Shown in pieces: positions 1 through 12,147 of a stretch of 64,000 nucleotides of DNA (its first letter is position 1; each line of letters starts with the position of its first letter). Made by a program: the position numbers and the translations under genes. Origin of the DNA: Haematobia irritans (Eukaryota > Arthropoda > Insecta > Diptera > Muscidae); the NCBI RefSeq assembly GCF_050003625.1, contig NC_134398.1, positions 95,751,674 to 95,815,673 on the forward strand. The letters are read 5' to 3'. A model generated the notes under the pieces. It was given only the letters and a program-made list of their open reading frames with translations, was not told the origin of the DNA and made no database searches.

Positions 1-773
1 CGGCAATACCCAACTTGCGTGCGCTTTCCTTAACATTTGCTTTCAAAATGTCGAGATAAATGTTTTTATCCATTATACCTTCTATAAAATGAAGGTTTCC
101 GACACCTGAAGCTGACATGCAGCCCCACACCATCACTGATAAGCCTCCGTGCTTCACTGTCTTCTTAGTGTTCTTATGACAAAATTCTTCATTCCGCTTA
201 CGCCAAACATAACGACGACCATCGGAGCCAAACAAGTTAAATTTGCTCTCATCAGTAAAGAGGACCTGTAAACTATGAAAATACTAATGGAAATATTCGG
301 CTAGCATGTTTTACAAATTCTACCGTGCTCCAAAATGAAAAATCCTTCGAAATGTGCTCACGTGCGAATTCTAACCGATCTTTCCTATTTTTCTCACTGA
401 TGCATGGCTTTTTACGGGCTACTCTGCCATTTAAATTATTTTTCCGTAGTACCCTTCGCACCGTTTCTGCATGTACTTCTATTCCAAAATTATTTTTGAC
501 GATTGTGGCAAGTTTTGGAGCGGAAATAAATGGATCCTTTTGTACTTCACGTACTATGAACTTTTCGTCTCTTGGACTGAGTTTCTTTTTTACTGCTGCA
601 CGTTGTTTGTTTGATATTCTTTCGTCTTCCTTATATCTTTTGATAATGTCATGGACTGTCGACTTGCTTTTGCTAACGATATTAGCAATTTCGCGCTCGG
701 TCTTTCTTTCTAAATAATTATTAATAACAATTTTTCGTTCTTCCAATGTGGACTGTTTAATTCTACGCGACAT
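1..773 (-). CDS. Tc1-like transposase, two exons, C-terminus outside window
   Basis: Cuts and rejoins transposon DNA. The likely start is the ATG at 773-771, giving MSRRIKQSTLEERKIV; an in-frame ATG further upstream would add 41 residues of doubtful value. Exon 1 (773-324) encodes a bipartite helix-turn-helix DNA-binding region typical of Tc1 transposases (EREIANIVSKSKSTVHDIIKRY and a second HTH around ETVRRVLRKN). Exon 2 (265 to the edge) encodes the start of the DDE catalytic core: VLFTDESKFNLFGSDG holds the first catalytic Asp, and SVMVWGCMSASGVGNLHFIEG follows. Splicing out 266-323 joins the two in frame at codon phase 0. No stop or frameshift is visible in about 715 coding bases, so the gene may be functional, but the other two catalytic acidic residues lie outside the window. 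Confidence 0.82.
266..323 (-). other. Spliceosomal intron in Tc1-like transposase
   Basis: Seen: on the minus strand the coding frame reads FSFWST, then hits stop-containing sequence starting gtagaatttg and ending tttacag, then resumes as VLFTDESKF. The 58-bp interruption has GT-AG ends, is AT-rich, and its removal restores an unbroken frame exactly before the first catalytic Asp. The Tc1-like element Minos is known to carry an intron of similar size, so introns are precedented in this superfamily. A decayed insertion is less likely because both sides are otherwise fully open. Confidence 0.75.
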
Positions 774-911
774 TGTATTAAAAATTTGAGTAAATTTCGG
801 AACTTTGTATTTGGACGGCGGCTTGAGATCAACTAATGATTTTCCAAACCAAAAATAATAAGTGATGCTCAAATATAACGGTAGAACATGTGCCATTTTC
901 TTCGAATTTGC

Positions 912-2164
<1,253 letters not shown>

Positions 2165-3107
2165 TAATAAAGGGTGATTTGTTAAGAGCTTGATAACTTT
2201 TTTTTAAAAAAAAACGCATAAAATTTGCAAAATCTCATCGGTTCTTTATTTGAAACGTTAGATTGGTCCATGACATTTACATTTTGAAGATAATTTCATT
2301 TAAATGTTGACCGCGGCTGCGTCTTAGGTGGTCCATTCGGAAAGTCCAATTTTGGGCAACTTTTTCGAGCATTTCGGCCGGAATAGCCCGAATTTCTTCG
2401 GAAATGTTGTCTTCCAAAGCTGGAATAGTTGCTGGCTTATTTCTGTAGACTTTAGACTTGACGTAGCCCCACAAAAAATAGTCTAAAGGCGTCAAATCGC
2501 ATGATCTTGGTGGCCAACTTACCGGTCCATTTCTTGAGATGAATTGTTCTCCGAAGTTTTCCCTCAAAATGGCCATAGAATCGCGAGCTGTGTGGCATGT
2601 AGCGCCATCTTGTTAAAACCACATGTCAACCAAGTTCAGTTCTTCCATTTTTGGCAACAAAAAGTTTGTTAGCATCGAACGATAGCGATCGCCATTCACC
2701 GTAACGTTGCGTCCAACAGCATCTTTGAAAAAATACGGTCCAATGATTCCACCAGCGTACAAACCACACCAAACAGTGCATTTTTCGGGATGCATGGGCA
2801 GTTCTTGAACGGCTTCTGGTTGCTCTTCACTCCAAATGCGGCAATTTTGCTTATTTACGTAGCCATTCAACCAGAAATGAGCCTCATCGCTGAACAAAAT
2901 TTGTCGATAAAAAAGCGGATTTTCTGCCAACTTTTCTAGGGCCCATTCACTGAAAATTCGACGTTGTGGCAGATCGTTCGTCTATTCATGATGAAATGTC
3001 AAAGCATACTGAGCATCTTTCTCTTTGACACCATGTCTGAAATCCCACGTGATCTGTCAAATACTAATGCATGAAAATCCTAACCTCAAAAGAATCACCC
3101 TTTATTA
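2165..3107 (-). mobile_element. Internally deleted Tc1/mariner-superfamily transposon
   Basis: Perfect 15-bp inverted ends: taataaagggtgatt at 2165-2179 and its reverse complement at 3093-3107 (the outer TA may be target duplication). The interior encodes the C-terminal part of a DDE transposase on the minus strand. At about 2985 the expected start of the transposase (MNR..., ATG near 2989) is joined directly to the middle of the protein (NDLPQRRIFSEWALEKL), so the DNA-binding region has been deleted. The element is about 940 bp and non-autonomous. Confidence 0.85.
2277..2989 (-). pseudogene. Transposase remnant, DDE domain, one in-frame stop
   Basis: Frame reads RIFSEWALEKLAENPLFYRQ, then ILFSDEAHFWLNGYV (first catalytic Asp), then WPPRSCDLTPLDYFLWGYVK, which is the typical last catalytic block of this insect IS630/Tc1/mariner-like family. 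A TAA stop at 2615-2613 breaks the frame just before the QDGATCHTARDS block that holds the second catalytic Asp. Both halves are in the same frame, so this is one nonsense mutation rather than two genes. The N-terminal helix-turn-helix region is missing. Function as a transposase is lost. Confidence 0.85.
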
Positions 3108-3108
3108 G

Positions 3109-3458
3109 CATAGACGAAGAAAGGTATAGACGTATTTTGACAATTCACAATGATTTTGTTTATTTGCAGTACGCAGTCATTTCACTCAATTGCACAATCA
3201 AGTGACTTAATTTCTTTTTGGAAAACGAGAATTGCCGTACAAATCAGTCAATTTGCATTAACAAAAGGTGTGGATGTACAGAATTTTATAAGCTTTTACA
3301 ATATTAGATGTTTTATCAAAAGAACAAAGGAAAGAAAACAAATCAAAGACAAAATAAAAAATCACTCATTTGCAGACGAAAAAGTATCATCTACGGTGTG
3401 CATGCAAAACACAGCGCTATGAACTGATTTAAGACGTCTATAAATTTATTCGTCTATG
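3109..3458. mobile_element. 350-bp MITE with CATAGAC termini (copy 1)
   Basis: Begins catagacgaag and ends cgtctatg, inverted ends of about 8 bp perfect plus a longer imperfect match (tatagacg / cgtctata). Flanks ttattag and atattag agree at 6 of 7 positions. A related 352-bp copy at 27561-27912 has a perfect 7-bp duplication and an empty counterpart, which fixes these boundaries. It encodes nothing recognisable; the 90-codon frame inside it is not supported. Its 3' part is repeated at 7537-7758 by the 4.3-kb tandem duplication. Confidence 0.8.
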
Positions 3459-3529
3459 ATATTAGTTGCAAATGTTTTGAACAGTCGAAAACCCCTTATG
3501 TTTGACCTTAGAGGCCTCCTTTCTTAACT

Positions 3530-4550
3530 GATCTTACTCAAATTTAGCACAAGGTTACCTTCTGTAGTTTCAATTAAATCTGGAAATATCATCTAAATCG
3601 GTTCAGATTTAGATATAGCTCCATTTTGGCCATAAAACTCGTATTTATTAACGAATGCTACTCAAGTTTCAAATTTGTATGTACTATCCGATCGTATTTA
3701 GGGGTGGTTTAGGGTATGATATAGTCGGTCCCGCCCGACTTTCTGCTTTACTTACTTGTTATAACTCACAATGATTTTCTGTCTTAAACTCGATCTAAGT
3801 TTAGGGCACATCTTATTATTCCGCGCCAGATTTCCTATTCCGGCTTATTATCCTCCAAGGAATTATTGCGACTAATTAAATATGTAATATGAAACTTAAT
3901 ATTATTTAATAAAAACTTTATTTTTCATTATAGTAGCATTGAGCAGTGTTTCTACGTTGATATATGTATAATGCTTTACTCGACAACCAAATCCGTCTAA
4001 ATGTTTCAATTATTTTAAGTTAAACGCGTTTGGATATGAAACATTTTGGCATATAGAAATTCCAGGCACCCACAAATGATGGATATACAACCGCCAACTG
4101 CAAAATATTAAAGAAATCCATTAAGTATTATTTATTAGTTGTTAGACTTGTTTTTATACCATAAACCACGTAGTGATTAGGTTATATAAACTTTGATCTA
4201 CAAAAAAAAAAAACAGAAATATTGATTTAGACATCATAAATTATATACCGATATATCCGTCCTCTTGTCATATATGTGCTGTTCCAGTTGCAATTAACGG
4301 ATTTTGATGAAATTTGGAGAAACGGATCAAATTTAGATATAGCCCTCATATATATGTATCGCCCGATTTCTACAAATGGGGTTTTATTGCGCTACTTTAG
4401 TATCACATTTAACACAAATTAATTTTTATAGTGCCCTTAATACTCAATCATCAATTTCATGGAAATCGGTTCAGATTTAGATATAGCTCCCATTTATATG
4501 TATTGCCCGATTTTCCCAAATTCGGTCATAATATCTTTATTTATAATCTT
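3530..4550. mobile_element. HINE-type repeat fragments (unit 1)
   Basis: At 3590-3770: one monomer core (aaatcggttcagatttagat) then the family's 3' end (gggtatgatatagtcggtcc, cttacttgtt). At 4300-4545: two more diverged cores followed by cgcccgattt or tgcccgattt. The intervening sequence is AT-rich with no gene. A copy of everything is at 7831-8847. Confidence 0.7.
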
Positions 4551-4749
4551 AAGACCCTAGCAGTGAAAAATAAATACTCTTATTTATGAACTGATCTTCC
4601 CCAAAGATGCCGCAATGTAATATTCTGGATTACAGTAGTTTACGCTTATAATCCCCACCCATAGTTGCATAACTTTTTTGGACAATACGATTTATACATA
4701 CGATTAATACATTTAAATCAATGAGATACATTTTCAAGAAAGCAATTGT

Positions 4750-4900
4750 AATATATACCATGCCAACAATTTTTGAATTTGATGGCACTTCTGAGAATCC
4801 CCACCATGCCGAAAGCAGTTGAGTATGACATCGGAAACTCGTCGGAAAAACGCTATCACTATTGTGAAGTTGTACCACGCCAAGTTACTATATTTCCTTC
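4750..4900 (+). repeat. Fragment of an unclassified dispersed repeat (family X)
   Basis: Diverged match to sequence seen at 19700, 20400 and 28870: cttctgagaatcccca, then gaaactcgtcggaaaaacgc, then gttgtaccacgccaagttac. The short frames over it are not supported as genes. Also present at 9051-9201 through the tandem duplication. Confidence 0.6.
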
Positions 4901-5045
4901 GCATCTTCTTCTTGTATTATGCTCATGGTTTATTGGTTGTAGTACCTATATGTGTATTTGCAGAGAATTTATGTAGTATTGCAGTTCTGTAGAGACCCTT
5001 AATGTATTTGAAGATATGTATACATTTGGCTGATATTATGTTGAT

Positions 5046-5425
5046 TTCTTCAAAGACAATAAACTCTAGGAAGATAGGAAATTGGCTACTGAGGAGATCA
5101 AACCATTTACCGTGTTAGTTTCATACTCGAACCAAACGCGTATATGACAAGTATTGACATGGCATTAAAATACAAATAAAAATAAATTAAGTGCACGAAA
5201 TAAATTTCCATAAAGGGGAAAATGTAATTTTTTTGTTGTAGCCTAAAATTTAACATTGTTTCATTAAGAAAATTAAGTTTTTCATTTAAAAAATAAAAAC
5301 GAAAAATAATTAAAAAAATTACAAACATGTATGGAACTAACATGGTAAATGCAACATTTGGTATGACGCAAGCCAATTTCCTATCTTCTTCAAGTTTATT
5401 GTCTTTGGATTTCTTGAAGAATTTG
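5046..5425. repeat. Inverted repeat, arms about 42 bp (unit 1)
   Basis: The stretch around 5046-5087 (ttcttcaaagacaataaact, gaagataggaaattggct) is found inverted at 5371-5425. The loop of about 285 bp is AT-rich. It looks like a small fold-back element or an inverted duplication. The copy in unit 2 is at 9347-9726. Confidence 0.7.
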
Positions 5426-5811
5426 TTCTGCTGTTATGTATCATGTTGTTAGTATTGTTTGCAGTTTGTATTTGGGATTGGTTTGTGTTTGTGAAGTTAC
5501 GGTACAATAGTTTTACGAAATCTTATTTTTTTTTGTTTTTTTCTCTATCCTTTTCTTGCAAATCAATTACTTGAGCATACAATTGGGAGAGTGCTTCGTT
5601 AATAGAAGTTGTTGTTTCTGAGAGTTGTTTGATTTCGTTGTTAAAAATCGTCAATTAGTGTTCACGTTCATTTGTTGCATTACGTTGTTGCAAAAAATTC
5701 AAATGAGTTTTGCATTGTTTTTTTCAAATCGATCATTCTGCATTTAAGTTCCTCCATTTCGTTTTAGTTGTTTATGGTAATGGTTTGTGTATTGCTATTG
5801 TTAAAGCTTCC

Positions 5812-6123
5812 CTAACCCTTTTTGCGTTTACATCTTCCTCTCTTTGTTGTTTTTGAGTGCTCTCCACTGATAAATCTTGGGTTTTGTGTGGTTTTCTTTG
5901 TATACATACGTTTGGTAGATGTTGTTGGGCGAGGTTTACACACTTTGCACTTCCACTCTTGTGTTTTTTTTGTTAAACTCATAGAGTACGAACTCTCGGA
6001 GAGTACCGTGCATTGAGAAAAATGAAATTTTCTCTCGCAGTTATGACAAGTGACACAATTGATTTGCTTTATGGGGGTATTGCAATTGCTGCATATATTT
6101 TTTACTGAATTCTGGCTTTCCAT
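5812..6123 (-). pseudogene. PHD-like zinc finger ORF, probable LINE ORF1 remnant (unit 1)
   Basis: From MESQNSVKNICSNCN the frame gives a Cys4-His-Cys3-like pattern: CSNC, CVTCHNC, HFSQC, and later WKCKVC, spaced as in a PHD finger, followed by a basic tail ending KRGRCKRKKG. Downstream on the same strand (5812 down to about 5530) a coiled-coil-like stretch (MEELKCRMIDLKKTMQN, SINEALSQLYAQVIDLQEKD) is read in shifting frames, so the coding sequence has decayed. PHD fingers followed by coiled coils occur in ORF1 proteins of some non-LTR retrotransposons; that assignment is inference. No reverse transcriptase is adjacent. Confidence 0.5.
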
Positions 6124-6274
6124 TGTTGTAAAACTTATCCTACAATACAAAAACGAAAAATAATATGTTCGTTATCCGTGTTGTTAACTAGCTTCCGTGC
6201 ACTTCGGTGGCTAAAGCTGAACTGAAAAGCAAGAAAATTTAAAGCCCTGGTGCACTTTTTAACACAACTCATAA

Positions 6275-7310
6275 AATTACACCCTCTCATAGAAGAATAA
6301 ATGAACTAAAATAAAGAACAAAATCATTGGCGCCAAATAATGACCATTTTAACCATACTGTAATTCATTCTTCTTAATTTTGGGAATCGTATGAAAATCG
6401 ACAATGAAAACTACCATAGTATTTTTCATTAAAGAAATTTGCAAAATTCTTTCGTAGTCCTTTTGGATGAAAATTCTGTAATGAATTCATATATTGTTTT
6501 ATTAATTTAAGATAAAAAAAACAAACCACCATGGTACACTGGTTAGCATGCCCACCTTAAACGTCAAACGGTTCTCGCAGTAATACTGGAACACGTCTGA
6601 GTGTTTGAAAAATTCTCTAAAAGTTTTATCGCTATGGGAAACGATGTACGGACTCAGCTATAAAAGGGAGATTCCTTGTCATTGAGCTAAACATGGAATC
6701 GGGAAGCACTCAGTGACAAGAGAGAAGTTCACTACTGTGATTGCACAATAGTCTAAGAGAGCCTGAAAAAATGGCCTGCCACAATACCTAACCTAACATA
6801 TACCAGAACGTAGCAGAATTGTCAAAGTTCTCCTTAAATGTGAGTATTAAAAGCAGCATTTTGGAACATAGCAATTCATTCTTATGATTCTATTCGTTGC
6901 TGCCACGATACATTAGATAACAGATATAAGTCGGAAAAATCAAAACAAAAAATCTTATATGCGATTTTAAGTATACATATGGATATATGGATACACCGAA
7001 AAAAAAAGTTTACTATTGTTTATGAAAAATTAACTAACCCATAGTAAGAATGACCATGATTTGGCGCCAAAGATTTTTTTTCATCTATATAAGTTCATGA
7101 TTTTCTTATAAATTAGTTCATGTATTGCATCGTATTGTAGTTCATTATTACTAACCCATAGTAAGAATGACCATGATTTGGCGCCAAAGATTTTTTTCAT
7201 TTATATAAGCGCATGATTTTCTTATAAATTAGTTCATGTATTGCATCATATTGTAGTTCATTATTACTACGCTGTGGAAAGAATGTACTTACACTCATTC
7301 AAAATTTTCT
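6275..7310. mobile_element. Element with inverted TGGCGCCA-containing ends and nested SINE (unit 1)
   Basis: The sequence around 6320-6360 (cattggcgccaaataatgac, ccatactg) is found inverted at 7035-7080 (atagtaagaatgaccatgat, ttggcgccaaag). The right end is itself a tandem duplication: 7035-7147 and 7148-7263 repeat a ~115-bp unit. The span encloses a SINE at 6527-6797. I read this as a small non-autonomous element with repeated subterminal motifs; exact ends are uncertain. A duplicate lies at about 10575-11610. Confidence 0.45.
6527..6797 (+). mobile_element. tRNA-derived SINE (unit 1)
   Basis: Starts ccaccatggtacactggttagcatgcc, where tggttagcatg fits a pol III A box. The B-box region (acggttctcgcag) is degraded. 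The body reads ggactcagctataaaaggga, ccttgtcattgagctaaaca, gggaagcactcagtgacaag. The 3' end reads gtctaagagagcctga and closes with acctaacctaac. That 3' segment is shared with the LINE ends at 53290-53388 and 39900-39985, suggesting the LINE machinery mobilises it. Other pieces: 10827-11097, 13848-13940 with 15644-15803, and 62818-62925. Confidence 0.8.
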
Positions 7311-7830
7311 TGCTATTCGGAAAAATGAAAATTTTTTTGGGAAACCTACTTTAAGAAATTGTTTTGAAATAAACTGTTTGTCAGTATAATTTTCAAAAAT
7401 GTAGAGAGTTTGGGGAATCAAATGTACAACAAGGCTGTATACAACTAAGACATTTTTCCTACAATACAAGTAAATTTTCTATAACCACCAGTACTTTATT
7501 TCAAAAAATTACAGTAGTTTACCAAAAAAACAATTTCCGTACAAATCAGTCAATTTGCATTAACAAAAGGTGTGGATGTACAGAATTTTATAAGCTTTTA
7601 CAATATTAGATGTTTTATCAAAAGAACAAAGGAAAGAAAACAAATCAAAGACAAAATAAAAAATCACTCATTTGCAGACGAAAAAGTGTCATCTACGGTG
7701 TGCATGCAAAACACAGCGCTATGAACTGATTTAAGACGTCTATAAATTTATTCGTCTATGATATTAGTTGCAAATGTTTTGAACAGTCGAAAACCCCTTA
7801 TGTTTGACCTTAGAGGCCTCCTTTCTTAAC

Positions 7831-8847
7831 TGATCTTACTCAAATTTAGCACAAGGTTACCTTCTGTAGTTTCAATTAAATCTGGAAATATCATCTAAAT
7901 CGGTTCAGATTTAGATATAGCTCCATTTTGGCCATAAAACTCGTATTTATTAACGAATGCTACTCAAGTTTCAAATTTGTATGTACTATCCGATCGTATT
8001 TAGGGGTGGTTTAGGGTATGATATAGTCGGTCCCGCCCGACTTTCTGCTTTACTTACTTGTTATAACTCACAATGATTTTCTGTCTTAAACTCGATCTAA
8101 GTTTAGGGCACATCTTATTATTCCGCGCCAGATTTCCTATTCCGGCTTATTATCCTCCAAGGAATTATTGCGACTAATTAAATATGTAATATGAAACTTA
8201 ATATTATTTAATAAAAACTTTATTTTTCATTATAGTAGCATTGAGCAGTGTTTCTACGTTGATATATGTATAATGCTTTACTCGACAACCAAATCCGTCT
8301 AAATGTTTCAATTATTTTAAGTTAAACGCGTTTGGATATGAAACATTTTGGCATATAGAAATTCCAGGCACCCACAAATGATGGATATACAACCGCCAAC
8401 TGCAAAATATTAAAGAAATCCATTAAGTATTATTTATTAGTTGTTAGACTTGTTTTTATACCATAAACCACGTAGTGATTAGGTTATATAAACTTTGATC
8501 TACAAAAAAAAAAACAGAAATATTGATTTAGACATCATAAATTATATACCGATATATCCGTCCTCTTGTCATATATGTGCTGTTCCAGTTGCAATTAACG
8601 GATTTTGATGAAATTTGGAGAAACGGATCAAATTTAGATATAGCCCTCATATATATGTATCGCCCGATTTCTACAAATGGGGTTTTATTGCGCTACTTTA
8701 GTATCACATTTAACACAAATTAATTTTTATAGTGCCCTTAATACTCAATCATCAATTTCATGGAAATCGGTTCAGATTTAGATATAGCTCCCATTTATAT
8801 GTATTGCCCGATTTTCCCAAATTCGGTCATAATATCTTTATTTATAA
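7831..8847. mobile_element. HINE-type repeat fragments (unit 2)
   Basis: Duplicate of 3530-4550 within the second 4.3-kb unit, with the same internal landmarks. Confidence 0.7.
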
Positions 8848-9346
8848 TCTTAAGACCCTAGCAGTGAAAAATAAATACCCTTATTTATGAACTGATCTTC
8901 CCCAAAGATGCCGCAATGTAATATTCTGGATTACAGTAGTTTACGCTTATAATCCCCACCCATAGTTGCATAACTTTTTTGGACAATACGATTTATACAT
9001 ACGATTAATACATTTAAATCAATGAGATACATTTTCAAGAAAGCAATTGTAATATATACCATGCCAACAATTTTTGAATTTGATGGCACTTCTGAGAATC
9101 CCCACCATGCCGAAAGCAGTTGAGTATGACATCGGAAACTCGTCGGAAAAACGCTATCACTATTGTGAAGTTGTACCACGCCAAGTTACTATATTTCCTT
9201 CGCATCTTCTTCTTGTATTATGCTCATGGTTTATTGGTTGTAGTACCTATATGTGTATTTGCAGAGAATTTATGTAGTATTGCAGTTCTGTAGAGACCCT
9301 TAATGTATTTGAAGATATGTATACATTTGGCTGATATTATGTTGAT

Positions 9347-9726
9347 TTCTTCAAAGACAATAAACTCTAGGAAGATAGGAAATTGGCTACTGAGGAGATC
9401 AAACCATTTACCGTGTTAGTTTCATACTCGAACCAAACGCGTATATGACAAGTATTGACATGGCATTAAAATACAAATAAAAATAAATTAAGTGCACGAA
9501 ATAAATTTCCATAAAGGGGAAAATGTAATTTTTTTGTTGTAGCCTAAAATTTAACATTGTTTCATTAAGAAAATTAAGTTTTTCATTTAAAAAATAAAAA
9601 CGAAAAATAATTAAAAAAATTACAAACATGTATGGAACTAACATGGTAAATGCAACATTTGGTATGACGCAAGCCAATTTCCTATCTTCTTCAAGTTTAT
9701 TGTCTTTGGATTTCTTGAAGAATTTG
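9347..9726. repeat. Inverted repeat, arms about 42 bp (unit 2)
   Basis: Second copy of the structure at 5046-5425, carried by the 4.3-kb duplication. Confidence 0.7.
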
Positions 9727-10112
9727 TTCTGCTGTTATGTATCATGTTGTTAGTATTGTTTGCAGTTTGTATTTGGGATTGGTTTGTGTTTGTGAAGTTA
9801 CGGTACAATAGTTTTACGAAATCTTATTTTTTTTTGTTTTTTTCTCTATCCTTTTCTTGCAAATCAATTACTTGAGCATACAATTGGGAGAGTGCTTCGT
9901 TAATAGAAGTTGTTGTTTCTGAGAGTTGTTTGATTTCGTTGTTAAAAATCGTCAATTAGTGTTCACGTTCATTTGTTGCATTACGTTGTTGCAAAAAATT
10001 CAAATGAGTTTTGCATTGTTTTTTTCAAATCGATCATTCTGCATTTAAGTTCCTCCATTTCGTTTTAGTTGTTTATGGTAATGGTTTGTGTATTGCTATT
10101 GTTAAAGCTTCC

Positions 10113-10424
10113 CTAACCCTTTTTGCGTTTACATCTTCCTCTCTTTGTTGTTTTTGAGTGCTCTCCACTGATAAATCTTGGGTTTTGTGTGGTTTTCTTT
10201 GTATACATACGTTTGGTAGATGTTGTTGGGCGAGGTTTACACACTTTGCACTTCCACTCTTGTGTTTTTTTTGTTAAACTCATAGAGTACGAACTCTCGG
10301 AGAGTACCGTGCATTGAGAAAAATGAAATTTTCTCTCGCAGTTATGACAAGTGACACAATTGATTTGCTTTATGGGGGTATTGCAATTGCTGCATATATT
10401 TTTTACTGAATTCTGGCTTTCCAT
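10113..10424 (-). pseudogene. PHD-like zinc finger ORF (unit 2)
   Basis: Identical duplicate of the 5812-6123 frame, with the same coiled-coil-like debris downstream on the minus strand. Both copies keep all zinc-ligand residues. Confidence 0.5.
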
Positions 10425-10574
10425 TGTTGTAAAACTTATCCTACAATACAAAAACGAAAAATAATATGTTCGTTATCCGTGTTGTTAACTAGCTTCCGTG
10501 CACTTCGGTGGCTAAAGCTGAACTGAAAAGCAAGAAAATTTAAAGCCCTGGTGCACTTTTTAACACAACTCATA

Positions 10575-11610
10575 AAATTACACCCTCTCATAGAAGAATA
10601 AATGAACTAAAATAAAGAACAAAATCATTGGCGCCAAATAATGACCATTTTAACCATACTGTAATTCATTCTTCTTAATTTTGGGAATCGTATGAAAATC
10701 GACAATGAAAACTACCATAGTATTTTTCATTAAAGAAATTTGCAAAATTCTTTCGTAGTCCTTTTGGATGAAAATTCTGTAATGAATTCATATATTGTTT
10801 TATTAATTTAAGATAAAAAAACAAACCACCATGGTACACTGGTTAGCATGCCCACCTTAAACGTCAAACGGTTCTCGCAGTAATACTGGAACACGTCTGA
10901 GTGTTTGAAAAATTCTCTAAAAGTTTTATCGCTATGGGAAACGATGTACGGACTCAGCTATAAAAGGGAGATTCCTTGTCATTGAGCTAAACATGGAATC
11001 GGGAAGCACTCAGTGACAAGAGAGAAGTTCACTACTGTGATTGCACAATAGTCTAAGAGAGCCTGAAAAAATGGCCTGCCACAATACCTAACCTAACATA
11101 TACCAGAACGTAGCAGAATTGTCAAAGTTCTCCTTAAATGTGAGTATTAAAAGCAGCATTTTGGAACATAGCAATTCATTCTTATGATTCTATTCGTTGC
11201 TGCCACGATACATTAGATAACAGATATAAGTCGGAAAAATCAAAACAAAAAATCTTATATGCGATTTTAAGTATACATATGGATATATGGATACACCGAA
11301 AAAAAAAGTTTACTATTGTTTATGAAAAATTAACTAACCCATAGTAAGAATGACCATGATTTGGCGCCAAAGATTTTTTTTCATCTATATAAGTTCATGA
11401 TTTTCTTATAAATTAGTTCATGTATTGCATCGTATTGTAGTTCATTATTACTAACCCATAGTAAGAATGACCATGATTTGGCGCCAAAGATTTTTTTCAT
11501 TTATATAAGCGCATGATTTTCTTATAAATTAGTTCATGTATTGCATCATATTGTAGTTCATTATTACTACGCTGTGGAAAGAATGTACTTACACTCATTC
11601 AAAATTTTCT
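10575..11610. mobile_element. Element with inverted TGGCGCCA-containing ends and nested SINE (unit 2)
   Basis: Duplicate of 6275-7310; contains the tandem ~115-bp repeat at 11335-11563 and the SINE at 10827-11097. Confidence 0.45.
10827..11097 (+). mobile_element. tRNA-derived SINE (unit 2)
   Basis: Duplicate of the SINE at 6527-6797 within the second 4.3-kb unit. Confidence 0.8.
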
Positions 11611-11836
11611 TGCTATTCGGAAAAATGAAAATTTTTTTGGGAAACCTACTTTAAGAAATTGTTTTGAAATAAACTGTTTGTCAGTATAATTTTCAAAAAT
11701 GTAGAGAGTTTGGGGAATCAAATGTACAACAAGGCTGTATACAACTAAGACATTTTTCCTACAATACAAGTAAATTTTCTATAACCACCAGTACTTTATT
11801 TCAAAAAATTACAGTAGTTTACCAAAAAAACAATTT

Positions 11837-12147
11837 CTCTCCATGGTCGTATGGATGATACTCTAACGTAAGCAATAAGACCAACTAGAAGAAAAACAAC
11901 CGAAAATTGACAAAGTTATAAGTAATTGAGTGAACAAATCCGATGTCAAATCATCCAAATATGAGCAACTAACCCACACAAAAATGCCTCTCGGCCACAG
12001 AGAAATGCATTTTGTTGTGGGTGAGTGGCTCATATTTGTATGATTTGACATCATTCAATTGCTTATAACTTTGTCATTTTTCGGTCGTTTTTCTTCTAGT
12101 AGGTCTTACTAGTTACGTTAGAGTAAGTATACGACCATGAAGAGAAT
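11837..12147. repeat. 310-bp fold-back element (long hairpin)
   Basis: Arms 11838-11988 and 12006-12146 are inverted copies at roughly 85-90% identity (gatgtcaaatcatccaaata is mirrored by tatttgtatgatttgacatc), with a loop of under 20 bp. The 63-codon frame across it is not a gene. Its left edge coincides with the right border of the 4.3-kb duplication. Confidence 0.85.

Larger units (their letters stand above)
3235..7536. repeat. 4.3-kb tandem duplication, unit 1
   Basis: Starts at ccgtacaaatcag inside the MITE and ends at caattt; the following unit (7537-11836) begins again with ccgtacaaatcag. I saw only a few differences between units: one base in the MITE, one base near 4576/8877, and A-run length changes near 4202 and 6513. 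The unit contains no host gene; it holds HINE debris, a PHD-finger ORF, a SINE and inverted-repeat structures listed separately. Confidence 0.95.
7537..11836. repeat. 4.3-kb tandem duplication, unit 2
   Basis: About 99.9% identical to 3235-7536 by eye, offset 4300-4302. The left junction cuts the MITE; the right border abuts the long hairpin at 11837. Either a very recent tandem duplication or two haplotypes placed in series by an assembler. Confidence 0.95.
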
